From Bacillota bacterium (GTDB lineage: Bacteria; Bacillota; Negativicutes; Sporomusales; Sporomusaceae), in assembly GCA_023443285.1 (NCBI GenBank), contig JAEZVB010000073.1, positions 1-33,948 of the forward strand: a DNA stretch of 33,948 nt. The letters are read 5' to 3'. Within the stretch, counting starts at the first letter, position 1, and every line of letters starts with the position of its first letter. Below the pieces are notes generated by a model. It made no database searches. It was not told the origin of the DNA and was given only the letters and a program-made list of their open reading frames with translations. Positions 1 to 8,624 of the stretch are shown here, piece after piece. The translations under genes were made by a program, and so were the position numbers.

Positions 1-114
1 ACACGATACGTTTGGCTTCCGCACAGATTATCAGATAGTAACTATGAAACAAATGAAAAAAATTTTTAAAGATACCTTATAAGACAAAACATTACTCACT
101 TTTTCGCAAATACC

Positions 115-155
115 AAAAAGCCTATCAACCCTTATTTTTCAAGGATTGATAGGCT
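115..155 (-). terminator. Rho-independent terminator after rng
   Basis: An inverted repeat (AGCCTATCAA at 119-128, TTGATAGGCT at 146-155) is extended by CCTT/AAGG across one mismatch. Read on the minus strand it is followed at once by five T (115-119). It lies about 40 bases past the rng stop and so closes the spoIVF-to-rng transcription unit. Positions 1-114 hold no gene that I can support. Confidence 0.85.
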
Positions 156-191
156 CTTTATTCCTTAGCAACTGTCAAAGATGAGAGTTTG

Positions 192-1628
192 TCAATCAGG
201 TTTCCACAACAATGAAAACATCTCTGGATTCATGGCAGTAGCTGCTTCTAGTGTTAGCGTTCTGGCCGTTTCCAATTCCAGCCGCTTAAGCTCACCCTGT
301 CGCTGCAGAAAGTCCGCTATCTGGGGATGAACCTGAAGCAACAGGCTTCCCCCTGGTCGGGAGCGTTTGTTTAATTTCCTTAATTCCCGCTTAATATCAA
401 TAACTACGGTTTCCGGTGATTTTATCCGTCCTTTTCCCATACAGTATGGGCAGGGACTATAGAGCATGCCATTAAGATTCTGTCTGGCCTTTTTTCGCGT
501 CATTTCCACTAATCCCAGACTGGTAATGCCCAACACATTAGATTTTGTACGGTCTTGTTTTAACGCCATTTCCAGTCCGTCCAGTACTGCTGAGCGCTGC
601 TGCGCCTTATCCATATCAATGAAATCAATAATAATAATCCCGCCAATATCTCGCAGCCTAAGCTGTCTGGCAATTTCGGCAGTTGCCTCCAGATTAGTCT
701 GAAATACCGTCTCTGACAGATTAGTATTACCGACATATTTGCCGGTATTAACATCAATAACAGTCATGGCCTCTGTGTGGTCAATAACCAAATAGCCACC
801 ACAGTTTAGGTCAACCCGCCGGTCACGCAGACTTTGTAAGCTGTTATCAAGATTAAACCGTCTGAATACGTCGCCTTCTTGCGCAGTTGGCTCATACAAG
901 CTAACACACTCCATCAATTCTGGCGATATATAACGCAGTAAATCAACAACCCGATTATACGCCTCCTGACTATCAATAACAAACTCAGTCACATCACTGG
1001 TAAGATAATCACGGACAATCCGCACAACAAGATCAGCATCCTTATAAATAAGTGCCGGCGCATTAATCCTTTTGGCTCTGGCACTCATAGTTGACCACAT
1101 GTTTGTTAGATAAGCCAGGTCTTTCATTAAATCGTCCTGACTCTTACCTTGGGCTACTGTTCTAACAATAACCCCCATACCTTCTGGCCGAATTTTTTCC
1201 ACAAGCTGCCGTAAACGCTCCCGCTCTTGTTCATCTTCAATGCGGCGTGATATGCCAATATAATCCACGGTCGGCATCAGCACAATGTATCTTCCAGGCA
1301 GTGTCAGGCTAAGCGTGGCTCTTGGCCCCTTGTCACCCATCGCATCCTTGGCAACCTGTATCAATACATCTTGGCCAATCGTCAAATGCCTGGCAGCTGC
1401 CTGCCGACCAGCATCGCCCATATATAAAAAAGCGTTTTTGTCCCGTCCTATATCGACAAACGCAGCTTGCATACCAGGCAGAACATTTTTTACTCTGCCT
1501 TTATAAATGTTGCCAACCAAATGCCCACTCTCGCTGCGCTCTACCGAAAATTCCATAAGCTGACCATCTTCTAAGAGTGCTACACGGGTCTCTTCCGGCA
1601 TAACGTTAGCAATTATACTTTTATTCAT
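192..1628 (-). CDS. rng: Ribonuclease G / E family endoribonuclease
   Basis: A 478-residue Rne/Rng-family endoribonuclease, which cleaves single-stranded AU-rich RNA in rRNA and mRNA processing. An S1 RNA-binding domain lies near residues 36-110 (GNIYKGRVKNVLPGMQAAFVDIG). The DNase I-like catalytic domain contains VIDVNTGKYVG with Asp292 and IIIIDFIDMD with Asp335, matching the metal-binding aspartates of RNase E. The zinc-link motif CPYC is at 393-396. The length fits RNase G-like proteins and lacks the long C-terminal scaffold of proteobacterial RNase E. The ATG is preceded by GAGGG. The gene starts 29 bases after the upstream DUF2344 gene and is the last gene of its unit, with a terminator just beyond it. 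In many Firmicutes rng precedes rplU; whether it does here lies outside the window. Confidence 0.95.
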   Translation of the reverse strand: MNKSIIANVMPEETRVALLEDGQLMEFSVERSESGHLVGNIYKGRVKNVLPGMQAAFVDIGRDKNAFLYMGDAGRQAAARHLTIGQDVLIQVAKDAMGDKGPRATLSLTLPGRYIVLMPTVDYIGISRRIEDEQERERLRQLVEKIRPEGMGVIVRTVAQGKSQDDLMKDLAYLTNMWSTMSARAKRINAPALIYKDADLVVRIVRDYLTSDVTEFVIDSQEAYNRVVDLLRYISPELMECVSLYEPTAQEGDVFRRFNLDNSLQSLRDRRVDLNCGGYLVIDHTEAMTVIDVNTGKYVGNTNLSETVFQTNLEATAEIARQLRLRDIGGIIIIDFIDMDKAQQRSAVLDGLEMALKQDRTKSNVLGITSLGLVEMTRKKARQNLNGMLYSPCPYCMGKGRIKSPETVVIDIKRELRKLNKRSRPGGSLLLQVHPQIADFLQRQGELKRLELETARTLTLEAATAMNPEMFSLLWKPD

Positions 1629-1657
1629 GACTTTTTCCCTCTATGTAAAATCTGATG

Positions 1658-2371
1658 TTACTGCAAATCAATGGGTGAGCGCCTTATGTTACCGTCAGCT
1701 ACAAACAGCCCACTGCGATGAATCAACGCCGCATCTTTATCAACAGGTAACCCAAAGCTCTCTATCAGCGCAGCAAGCACCTCAACTGGCTTAACACTAC
1801 CATTAGGCATGATTTTTATTGAAAGGCTTATCGTTATTTGTCGCGGATTATCTTGTAGTGACTTAACCATAACAGGCTCGGCTAGATACTCCTTAATATC
1901 GATTTCCCGTCGGCCTTTCGGCGTTTGTTTTGTATAAATCACTTCAATTTCACTATTAAAATTTTGTAGGCTTTTCTCAATAGTACTGTCCCCGGCTCCA
2001 GCAGCTAAGAGCGGCACGACAATTTCATAGGTAGCCAGATTAACAAGCGCCATAAGTGCCTTGCTAGGCTGGTTCACATATTTTGCCGCTTTAAGTTCAA
2101 TACCAGCAGGCAACTGAGGTATAATTTGCGCTTGCAGCCAAGCAATCTCCGGTTCTTCTGTAAGTTCCAAATCGAGATATTCCGCCTCACTGGTTACCCC
2201 TACTGCCAAAGCCGAAGCAAAGGCGAGTTTCATATGAGGATTAAAGCCTTCAGAATACGCTACCGGCAGATTTGCACGACGTACAACACGCTCGATTGTA
2301 CCGGCAAAATCCAAATGAGACACATAGCGGATGGGATTTCCTTTGGTTATCTTAAGCCGTAGTTTTGCCAT
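1658..2371 (-). CDS. TIGR03936-family (DUF2344) radical SAM-associated protein
   Basis: A 237-residue protein of the DUF2344/TIGR03936 family, which is found as a partner, or as a fused C-terminal domain, of the B12-binding radical SAM protein encoded just upstream. Its N-terminus (LRLKITKGNPIRYVSHLD) and the segment AYSEGFNPHMKLAFASAL are typical of the family. Its biochemical role is not established; the constant pairing suggests the two act together, possibly in RNA or ribosome modification. I chose the ATG at 2371 because it overlaps the upstream stop as TAATG and has GGGGCAGGA in front. A longer reading from a TTG at 2386 has no support. Translational coupling to the neighbour is likely. 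Confidence 0.88.
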   Translation of the reverse strand: MAKLRLKITKGNPIRYVSHLDFAGTIERVVRRANLPVAYSEGFNPHMKLAFASALAVGVTSEAEYLDLELTEEPEIAWLQAQIIPQLPAGIELKAAKYVNQPSKALMALVNLATYEIVVPLLAAGAGDSTIEKSLQNFNSEIEVIYTKQTPKGRREIDIKEYLAEPVMVKSLQDNPRQITISLSIKIMPNGSVKPVEVLAALIESFGLPVDKDAALIHRSGLFVADGNIRRSPIDLQ

Positions 2372-4230
2372 TATTCCTGCCCCCAATCCACAATGTCAAC
2401 ATCAAGTTCCTGACAAACACCACAAACACCACATGACTTATGGCGACAGTCAACGGTGAATTTCTCCAGCGTTGCAGCCTGCCACTCTTTTACCAAGAAT
2501 GACTTATTCACCCCTGATGATACATGCTCCCACGGTAACAATTCATCAAGCTCCCTGTCGCGCCTGGCGTAGAATAAAGGATCACTTCCGCAAGTGTCAA
2601 AAGCCTTCATCCAAACATCATATTTAAAATGTTCAGACCAGCCGTCAAATTTTGCCCCCTGCTGCCATGCCTCAAGCAGTACTTTGCCCAGGCGTCTATC
2701 CCCCCGGGCAAACACGCCTTCAAGGAAGCTTGTCCTGGCATCATGCCAACTAAGCGATATACTACGGTCTTTAATTAGTGACCGTAACAGCTTTTGCTTA
2801 CGTTCAATTTCTTCTACCGAGTTTTGTCCAAACCATTGAAATGCGGTATGTGGCTTAGGAACAAATGAGGATACACTGACAGTAACCTTCGCACCTCTCC
2901 GGCCTTTTATCTGTTTATATAAATCTGCCACTCGCTGAGCAAGCTTGGCAATGCCGGCAATATCTTCGTCCGTTTCAGTTGGCAGACCAATCATAAAATA
3001 GAGTTTAATTGTTGACCAGCCGGCAGAAAAAGCCGCACTTACCGCTTGCGTAAGATCTTCTTCAGTAACGCCTTTATTAATTACATCTCGCAAGCGTTGC
3101 GTACCAGCCTCAGGCGCAAAAGTCAAACCACTCTTGCGCACCTGCTGCACCTGCTTAGCCAGCTCAATAGAAAAACTATCTACTCTGAGTGAAGGCAAGG
3201 AAACGCTTACCCCCTGCTGTTTGAAGCGGGTAATGAGTTCTGTAATTAACGGACTCAAGCAAGAATAGTCGGCTGAACTTAACGATACCAGTGAAATTTC
3301 GTTATAACCCGTGTTATCCACTAGTTCCTGGACATAGTTAATCAGTGTCTCCATCTTGCGTTCCCGTACAGGCCGGTAAAGCACTCCTGCCTGACAGAAA
3401 CGGCAACCCCGGGTACAGCCGCGAAACAATTCCAGCATAATGCGATCATGCACAATTTCAATAAACGGCACAATCGGTTTAGTAGCAAAAGTTACCTGAT
3501 CCAGGTCTTTTATTACACGTTTAACAATGACCGGTTTGGCTTTTGCTAGCTTTGGACTTAAGCCAGTTAGCTGCCCGTCAGCATCGTATTCTAGCTCATA
3601 AAAACTTGGAACATATATGCCCTGAAGTGTCGCAAGTTGCTGTAATACCCCGCTTTTACCGCCGGGTTTGCCTGCTTGTTTCCACTCAGCAATTGCAGCA
3701 GCAACCTCGCCAATCACTTCTTCCGCTTCGCCGATGATGAAAAAATCAACAAAATCTGCCATAGGCTCAGCATTAAAAGCGCAAGGTCCACCACAAACCA
3801 CCAGCGGATGGCTCTCATCACGCTTAGCGGTTTCTACAGGAATACCGGATAAATCAAGCATATTGAGTACATTACTATAACTTAATTCGTATTGTAGCGA
3901 AAACCCGATAATATCACATTCACTAACAGGCCGTTTGCTTTCCAGTGTATATAATTTTATGTTCGCAGTTCTCATTTCGGCTTCCATATCTACCCAGGGA
4001 GCATACACACGCTCGGCAAAGGTATCTGGCCGATTATTTAATACCTGATACAATATTTTAAGTCCCAGGTTGGACATGCCAACCTCATAAACATCAGGCA
4101 TAGCCAACACAAAACTAACTAATTCCGAGTTAACTCCTTTGCTTACGCTGTTCCATTCGTAACCAGTATAGCGAGCCGGTTTCATCACTCTACTCAAAAT
4201 CGCCGGGCTGACAGTATCGTTAGGATGCAT
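2371..4230 (-). CDS. TIGR03960-family B12-binding-domain radical SAM protein
   Basis: A 619-residue radical SAM protein of the TIGR03960 family. The N-terminal part (about 30-200) is a B12-binding-like Rossmann region. The radical SAM motif CTRGCRFC (Cys272, Cys276, Cys279) begins the TIM-barrel domain and would hold the 4Fe-4S cluster that cleaves S-adenosylmethionine. A Cys-rich tail (CRHKSCGVCGVC) near the C-terminus may bind a second metal site. The substrate is unknown. The start at 4230 has GGAGG five bases upstream. An extension to 4305 would use a TTG without a ribosome site and adds unconvincing sequence. The gene lies between spoIVFB and its DUF2344 partner, and precedes rng, an order seen in other Firmicutes. 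Confidence 0.9.
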   Translation of the reverse strand: MHPNDTVSPAILSRVMKPARYTGYEWNSVSKGVNSELVSFVLAMPDVYEVGMSNLGLKILYQVLNNRPDTFAERVYAPWVDMEAEMRTANIKLYTLESKRPVSECDIIGFSLQYELSYSNVLNMLDLSGIPVETAKRDESHPLVVCGGPCAFNAEPMADFVDFFIIGEAEEVIGEVAAAIAEWKQAGKPGGKSGVLQQLATLQGIYVPSFYELEYDADGQLTGLSPKLAKAKPVIVKRVIKDLDQVTFATKPIVPFIEIVHDRIMLELFRGCTRGCRFCQAGVLYRPVRERKMETLINYVQELVDNTGYNEISLVSLSSADYSCLSPLITELITRFKQQGVSVSLPSLRVDSFSIELAKQVQQVRKSGLTFAPEAGTQRLRDVINKGVTEEDLTQAVSAAFSAGWSTIKLYFMIGLPTETDEDIAGIAKLAQRVADLYKQIKGRRGAKVTVSVSSFVPKPHTAFQWFGQNSVEEIERKQKLLRSLIKDRSISLSWHDARTSFLEGVFARGDRRLGKVLLEAWQQGAKFDGWSEHFKYDVWMKAFDTCGSDPLFYARRDRELDELLPWEHVSSGVNKSFLVKEWQAATLEKFTVDCRHKSCGVCGVCQELDVDIVDWGQE

Positions 4231-4344
4231 ATGTACCTCCAATATATAGCTATAAAAAACATTATGAATTTTTTGGCTGGAAATATCAAGAGTTATTTTT
4301 ACCAATTACCTTTGATTTCAAACCAAATGCCAATAAAAGGTTAG

Positions 4345-5223
4345 TCATCGGGACAAAATTTCATGTATCTTAGTCTTTATCCCTTTTTGGATTAACCCTT
4401 CCCATACTTCAGTCTCAGTCAGCACCCCGCATAATTTGAAATCCCGGTCAACAATATGTATTATATAGTATTCCTCCGAGCCGAATAAGCCAATCACATC
4501 CCCAAGTACAGCACTCTCCAAAGCCGAAAGATGACTTGCAGGCATAATCCGTCTGGCAATCAATTCCGCTTTCTTTCCAGCCAAAATACGCATTGCCCGA
4601 AAACCAGCTAACTTGGTTTCTGTCCGGGAAGTAAAAAGCAAAAAAGCAGCGGCGACGAGCATAGTTAAATTTATCGTGTTGTGCAGCCAATAACCCACTC
4701 CCGTTAAAATTACCAGCATACAAGTGATACCATGGCTAATAGTGACAACAATTGTTGTGGCATCACGATAGTCCCGCCTACGACTTAAAAGAGCCCGCAA
4801 AACTCTTCCACCGTCAAGCGGTAATGCGGGCAATAAATTAAAAAGTGCCAACATGAGATTTACTTCACCATAAAACTGAAATATATCTTGCCAGCTACCA
4901 GTGCCATTAATTCCACTATAACATAAAACCGCCAGAGCCATACTTGCCAGTGGCCCGGCGGCAGCAATCATTATTTCACTTGCCGCTCCAGCGTCGGCAA
5001 GATTATCAATCCGAGCCACAGCTCCAAAAGGTAATAGTTCCACCTGCTTAACTTTATAACCTAGTCCTATGGCCATTAACATATGCGCTAGTTCATGAAA
5101 CAAAACTGCACTAAACACTAAAAGCACTTTATTCACTAGGCCAGCTGCTGCAAATAAGAGAGTAAGTCCGATAAACCAGTTATTTACTACCAGCTCAATG
5201 CCCACAAGCTTTCCGACTCGCAT
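4345..5223 (-). CDS. spoIVFB: SpoIVFB-type site-2 (M50) intramembrane metalloprotease
   Basis: A 292-residue polytopic membrane protease of family M50. In Bacillus subtilis SpoIVFB cleaves pro-sigma-K in the membrane around the forespore. The zinc motif HELAH is at residues 43-47 and the third ligand sits in LPALPLDGG with Asp137; these are the same positions I recall for the B. subtilis enzyme (H43, E44, H47, D137). About five or six membrane segments cover residues 10-190. The C-terminal 90 residues resemble a CBS-like regulatory domain (GVLTETEVWEGLIQKG). The ATG follows the SpoIVFA-like gene by three bases, so the two are probably translationally coupled. It supports a spore-forming host. 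Confidence 0.9.
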   Translation of the reverse strand: MRVGKLVGIELVVNNWFIGLTLLFAAAGLVNKVLLVFSAVLFHELAHMLMAIGLGYKVKQVELLPFGAVARIDNLADAGAASEIMIAAAGPLASMALAVLCYSGINGTGSWQDIFQFYGEVNLMLALFNLLPALPLDGGRVLRALLSRRRDYRDATTIVVTISHGITCMLVILTGVGYWLHNTINLTMLVAAAFLLFTSRTETKLAGFRAMRILAGKKAELIARRIMPASHLSALESAVLGDVIGLFGSEEYYIIHIVDRDFKLCGVLTETEVWEGLIQKGIKTKIHEILSR

Positions 5224-5226
5224 AAA

Positions 5227-5985
5227 TCACATCCCCGATTTAACAGCTTCATCTTTAATTCTAGATAATGGATCAACGGCTTTTCCATTATCCCGGAGTT
5301 CAAAATAAAGTTTAGCCATAGGCAATCCGCCTTTTCCAATACGAGCCATTATCTGTCCCTGACTCACAGCCTCTCCTTCTTTAACCATTACCTCACCTAA
5401 ATATCCGTATACTGTCTCAATGCCTTGCCCATGGTCAACAATCAGCAGCTTGCCAAACTGAGCACTGTCAGTAACGATTTTCACTCTGCCTTCAGCAGCT
5501 GCCTGCACACTAGCCCCCTCGGGAGCAGCAATAGCAATTCCTTCATGTAGGGTAGCCTGTTGTGGTGTCTGATTTGTCTGCCATCCATATGGTGTTACAA
5601 TCTGGCCAGCAACCGGTTTCATCATGTAACGCAAAGGATCTGCAGGACGTGATATTGTTGTCTGAACCTGTTTTAGAACCGGAATGACTGGCGAATTGAC
5701 TGCATTCGGCCAATGAGTAGTAACATACTCGATAGCTCTGGCGGTATAATAAACAAAATCAGTCTGCGTAGCCAGCATTTTTCGAACACCTCCAGACACT
5801 TCCAGCCCAACTTGCGTATTTGACACATGGGCACCATACACCAGAGCAAATAGCACCAAAGCAGTTATTGTCTTTTTAAGCCAGGAATAATCGGGTTCAT
5901 CTTCGTAGTAAGACTGCCATGTTTTCTCATTATTACGGTTATTGAGCTGCCAACCGTTTTTTATATAATTCCATAGCTTTGTCAT
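5227..5985 (-). CDS. spoIVFA: SpoIVFA-like protein with degenerate LytM (M23) domain
   Basis: A 252-residue protein with a cytosolic N-terminus, one membrane segment (about 37-54) and an external C-terminal LytM/M23-like domain (about 120-245). Coming directly before spoIVFB, it matches SpoIVFA, the regulator that holds SpoIVFB inactive in B. subtilis. The LytM fold is recognisable (LHEGIAI, GQGIETVYGYLG, KLYFELRDNGKAVDP). However, the usual zinc ligands are mostly lost: His147 is kept, the Asp of HxGxD is Ala151, and the HxH pair is Lys225-Leu-Tyr227. It is therefore unlikely to be a peptidase, as expected for SpoIVFA. I chose the start for GGAGGG six bases upstream; a longer frame from 6063 lacks such a site. 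An ordinary M23 annotation would be misleading. Confidence 0.82.
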   Translation of the reverse strand: MTKLWNYIKNGWQLNNRNNEKTWQSYYEDEPDYSWLKKTITALVLFALVYGAHVSNTQVGLEVSGGVRKMLATQTDFVYYTARAIEYVTTHWPNAVNSPVIPVLKQVQTTISRPADPLRYMMKPVAGQIVTPYGWQTNQTPQQATLHEGIAIAAPEGASVQAAAEGRVKIVTDSAQFGKLLIVDHGQGIETVYGYLGEVMVKEGEAVSQGQIMARIGKGGLPMAKLYFELRDNGKAVDPLSRIKDEAVKSGM

Positions 5986-6105
5986 CGTAAACCCTCCATA
6001 ACACAAGTCCGGAGTATCCTTACGGAATATATATGACAAAACTAAAAAAATATAACTAGACAATCTGCAAAAAAGCTGACCCTTGTTTTAGTCGCTGAAG
6101 AGAGT

Positions 6106-6125
6106 CTAATGCCTATAGGTATTAG
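6106..6125. repeat. 20-bp near-perfect palindrome upstream of spoIVFA
   Basis: CTAATGCCTATAGGTATTAG equals its own reverse complement except for one symmetric G/T pair. It lies between the rodA terminator hairpin and the spoIVFA-like gene, about 120 bases before its start codon. It could be an operator for the sporulation unit. The CTATAG core also occurs four times upstream of the rnf operon. Confidence 0.5.
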
Positions 6126-6137
6126 AAAAGAATAAGA

Positions 6138-6170
6138 AGATAAGAACTTTCCATCTGAAAGTTCTTATCT
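6138..6170 (-). terminator. Rho-independent terminator after rodA
   Basis: A perfect 14-bp inverted repeat, AGATAAGAACTTTC/GAAAGTTCTTATCT, with a 5-base loop starts ten bases past the rodA stop. On the minus strand it is followed by a T-rich stretch (CTTATTCTTTTC). It probably separates the min/rodA transcripts from the spoIVF unit. Confidence 0.8.
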
Positions 6171-6179
6171 CCTCAGAAA

Positions 6180-7286
6180 TCAAAACAGTATTTTTTGTCG
6201 TCGCATATAGATATTTAACAATATCCCAATACTAACGAGATTAGTGGTCAAGGCGCTTACTCCATAGCTCATGAGCGGCAACGGAATACCTGTAACCGGC
6301 ATAATTCCTGCTGTCATACCAACATTCACCAGAAGGTGAAACGCAATCATTGAGGTAATGCCTGTTGCCAAAAGAGTACCAAAGTTGTCCCGAGCCGCAC
6401 CGGCAATCTTAACACCGCGGTAAAGTAGAATAAGGTACAACAAGAGGATTATACTAGCGCCGATAAACCCCAATTCTTCCCCGATAACGGCAAAAATAAA
6501 GTCAGTATGATTTTCCGGCAAAAAATTAAGTTGGCTCTGTGTGCCATTGAACAAGCCTTTGCCAAATAACATGCCTGATCCAATGGCTATTTTGGATTGT
6601 ATAATATGGTAACCGGATCCCAAGGGATCAACATTAGGATCGATAAACACCGTTAATCGCTTTTTTTGGTAGTCTTTTAGAAAATGCCAAAATATCGGCA
6701 TAAAAACAAGGCCTGCACCAACTATTGTTGCCAAGTGCCGCAAACTAATCCCAGCAACAAACATCATGCCAAATAATATTGCTAAAAACACCAATGAAGT
6801 ACCCAGATCAGGCTGTTTTAGCACTAAAACAAAGGGTATCCCGACATAAATAAATACAGGAATTATCTCTTTAAATGTATTAAGTTTTCCCATACGCTTA
6901 TCCAGAATTTGAGCCAAAACAATAATCATAATAATCTTCGAAAACTCAGACGGCTGTAAACTAATTGGACCAATCTGTATCCAGCGTTGAGCACCCAGCG
7001 CTGATTGCCCGACAAACATAACCGCAAGTAGCATCACCAGATTTAAAATATATAAAAATCCCGAAAATCTTTCCAACGATTTGTAGTCAAAATTAAGCAG
7101 GAAAAAAACAATAAGTACATTCGCTAAAGCAAATAAGCCTTGTCGTTGCACATACCAGTATCGATCCTCACTGGGATTATTAATATGTGTAGCGCTGCCA
7201 ATAATAACAAGGCTAATAACTACAAGCAGAGCAGTGATACCAATCAGTACAAAATCCAAATTTCGCAAGAGGCGTTGGTTAAGCAT
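6180..7286 (-). CDS. rodA: RodA peptidoglycan glycosyltransferase (SEDS family)
   Basis: A 368-residue SEDS (FtsW/RodA/SpoVE) polytopic protein with about ten membrane segments. It polymerises lipid II into glycan strands for sidewall growth together with a class B PBP, here probably the PBP2 encoded at 10474-12306. Family signatures seen are QPSEFSKI, LKQPDLGTSLVF, the loop IDPNVDPLGSGYHIIQSKIA, and LPENHTDFIFAVIGEELG, which is the conserved extracellular region. RodA is favoured over FtsW because of the mre/PBP2 context and the short length without a cytosolic tail. The ATG lies 219 bases from minE, with its own likely promoter in between and a terminator beyond. Confidence 0.93.
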   Translation of the reverse strand: MLNQRLLRNLDFVLIGITALLVVISLVIIGSATHINNPSEDRYWYVQRQGLFALANVLIVFFLLNFDYKSLERFSGFLYILNLVMLLAVMFVGQSALGAQRWIQIGPISLQPSEFSKIIMIIVLAQILDKRMGKLNTFKEIIPVFIYVGIPFVLVLKQPDLGTSLVFLAILFGMMFVAGISLRHLATIVGAGLVFMPIFWHFLKDYQKKRLTVFIDPNVDPLGSGYHIIQSKIAIGSGMLFGKGLFNGTQSQLNFLPENHTDFIFAVIGEELGFIGASIILLLYLILLYRGVKIAGAARDNFGTLLATGITSMIAFHLLVNVGMTAGIMPVTGIPLPLMSYGVSALTTNLVSIGILLNIYMRRQKILF

Positions 7287-7321
7287 AACCTAGTAACCTT
7301 CTCTCTAACAATATCTTAACT

Positions 7322-7350
7322 ATTATAATAGTTTTTCCCTCTCACGTCCA
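7322..7350 (-). promoter_or_regulatory. Sigma-A-type promoter for rodA
   Basis: On the minus strand, TGGACG (7345-7350; 4 of 6 to TTGACA) and a perfect TATAAT (7322-7327) are separated by 17 bases, 35 bases before the rodA ATG. It explains the 219-base gap between minE and rodA. Confidence 0.6.
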
Positions 7351-7505
7351 GTATTGAAGCAACTGGATAAGTATTCTACTCACAAAAATATTGACATCGG
7401 ACAAAAATCCCAGACGTGCTGTTAATGAAATTCATCACACCTATTACTATCAAATCTACTAACAGCATGCCTAGAAATCTGTTTATAGTAGTTTTATATA
7501 GTCAC

Positions 7506-7784
7506 TCATTCACCTGACAAGTTGGTGCGCTTCATACGGTTAACAGGAATATTAGCTACTAGAGCAACCTGTGTATTACTTCTTGTCAGATTAATCTCCA
7601 TCTCGGTTTCATTAATATCCATATAGTTAGAGATGACTTTAATCATATCATCTCTTATTGCTTCCATATATTGCGGTGATACGTTGACACGGTCATGAAC
7701 CAGTACAAAACGGAGACGTTCTTTCGCAATATTCTTCGAACCTTGCACTTCTTTGCCAAACAACCTCTGTATAAGTTCAAACAC
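7506..7784 (-). CDS. minE: Cell division topological specificity factor MinE
   Basis: A 92-residue MinE. The N-terminal part (FELIQRLFGKE) corresponds to the membrane-targeting/anti-MinCD region. RLRFVLVHDRVNVSPQYMEAI and the segment MEINLTRSNTQVALVANIPV match the family core and the topological-specificity domain. It stimulates MinD ATPase and drives MinCD oscillation, placing the septum at midcell. It starts with GTG at 7784, supported by AGGAGGGG eight bases upstream. It follows minD by 26 bases. Rod-shaped Bacillus use DivIVA/MinJ instead, so minE inside a Bacillus-like cluster points to a diderm Firmicute. Confidence 0.95.
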   Translation of the reverse strand: MFELIQRLFGKEVQGSKNIAKERLRFVLVHDRVNVSPQYMEAIRDDMIKVISNYMDINETEMEINLTRSNTQVALVANIPVNRMKRTNLSGE

Positions 7785-7810
7785 TTTGTTCCCCTCCTAG
7801 GCACTACAAA

Positions 7811-8602
7811 TTAGAATCCCAGCACTTTTTTAAACTTGCCCCAAAAACTTTCATTGGTGTTAAATGTCATAAGCGGAACATTTTCACCCATCAGGCGCCG
7901 AACAATATTCCGGTAAGCCACGCTGGCCAACGCCGAGTTGTTAACAACTGCCGGTTCACCTCTGTTGGTAGAAATAACAATATATTCATCTTCAGGAATA
8001 ATACCAATTAAATCAACAGCCAAAATTTCAATAATATCATCAATATCCATCATATCGCCTTTTTTAACCATTAGCGGACGAATACGGTTAACAATAAGCC
8101 TTGGATTATGTTTTCCTTCAGATTCTAATAGACCAATTATCCTATCAGCATCACGAACCGCAGATACCTCTGGTGTCGTAACAATAATGGCGCGATCAGC
8201 CCCGGCAATGGCATTTTTAAATCCTTGCTCAATTCCTGCCGGGCAATCAATAATTACATAGTCAAACTCTTCTGCCAGATCTTTGCATAACTGCTGCATT
8301 TGGTCAGGCGAAACTGCATTTTTATCCCTTGTCTGTGCTGCAGGTAACAAATACAGTGTTTCATAGCGTTTATCCCTAATCAATGCCTGTTTTAAGCGGC
8401 AATTTCCTTCGGTTACATCTACTAAATCATAAACAATCCGGTTCTCAAGTCCCATAACAACATCTAGGTTTCTTAGTCCGATATCAGCATCAACCAAAAC
8501 AACTTTTTTGCCTTGGAGGGCAATACCAGTACCAAGATTAGCGGTTGTCGTTGTTTTGCCAACACCGCCTTTGCCTGATGTAATGACGATTACTTCTCCC
8601 AT
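7811..8602 (-). CDS. minD: Septum site-determining ATPase MinD
   Basis: A 263-residue ParA/MinD-family ATPase. The deviant Walker A motif is SGKGGVGKTT at residues 9-18, and VDADIGLRNLDVVMGLE is the MinD signature following it. YVIIDCPAGIEQGF carries the Walker B region. The C-terminal ESFWGKFKKVLGF is the amphipathic membrane-targeting helix. MinD binds the membrane with ATP and recruits MinC and MinE. It sits between minC and minE with short gaps (22 and 26 bases), so the three are co-transcribed. Confidence 0.97.
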   Translation of the reverse strand: MGEVIVITSGKGGVGKTTTTANLGTGIALQGKKVVLVDADIGLRNLDVVMGLENRIVYDLVDVTEGNCRLKQALIRDKRYETLYLLPAAQTRDKNAVSPDQMQQLCKDLAEEFDYVIIDCPAGIEQGFKNAIAGADRAIIVTTPEVSAVRDADRIIGLLESEGKHNPRLIVNRIRPLMVKKGDMMDIDDIIEILAVDLIGIIPEDEYIVISTNRGEPAVVNNSALASVAYRNIVRRLMGENVPLMTFNTNESFWGKFKKVLGF

Positions 8603-8624
8603 CTATGTACCTCCTATTTATCAA

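Noticed and set aside
4231..4305. N-terminal extension of the TIGR03960 gene to a TTG
   Set aside because: It has no ribosome site and is not family-like. GGAGG directly before the ATG at 4230 decides the start.
5986..6050. Sigma-E-type promoter for spoIVFA
   Set aside because: TCATATAT and GATAC elements are present upstream, but their spacing and sequence do not fit the consensus well enough to annotate.
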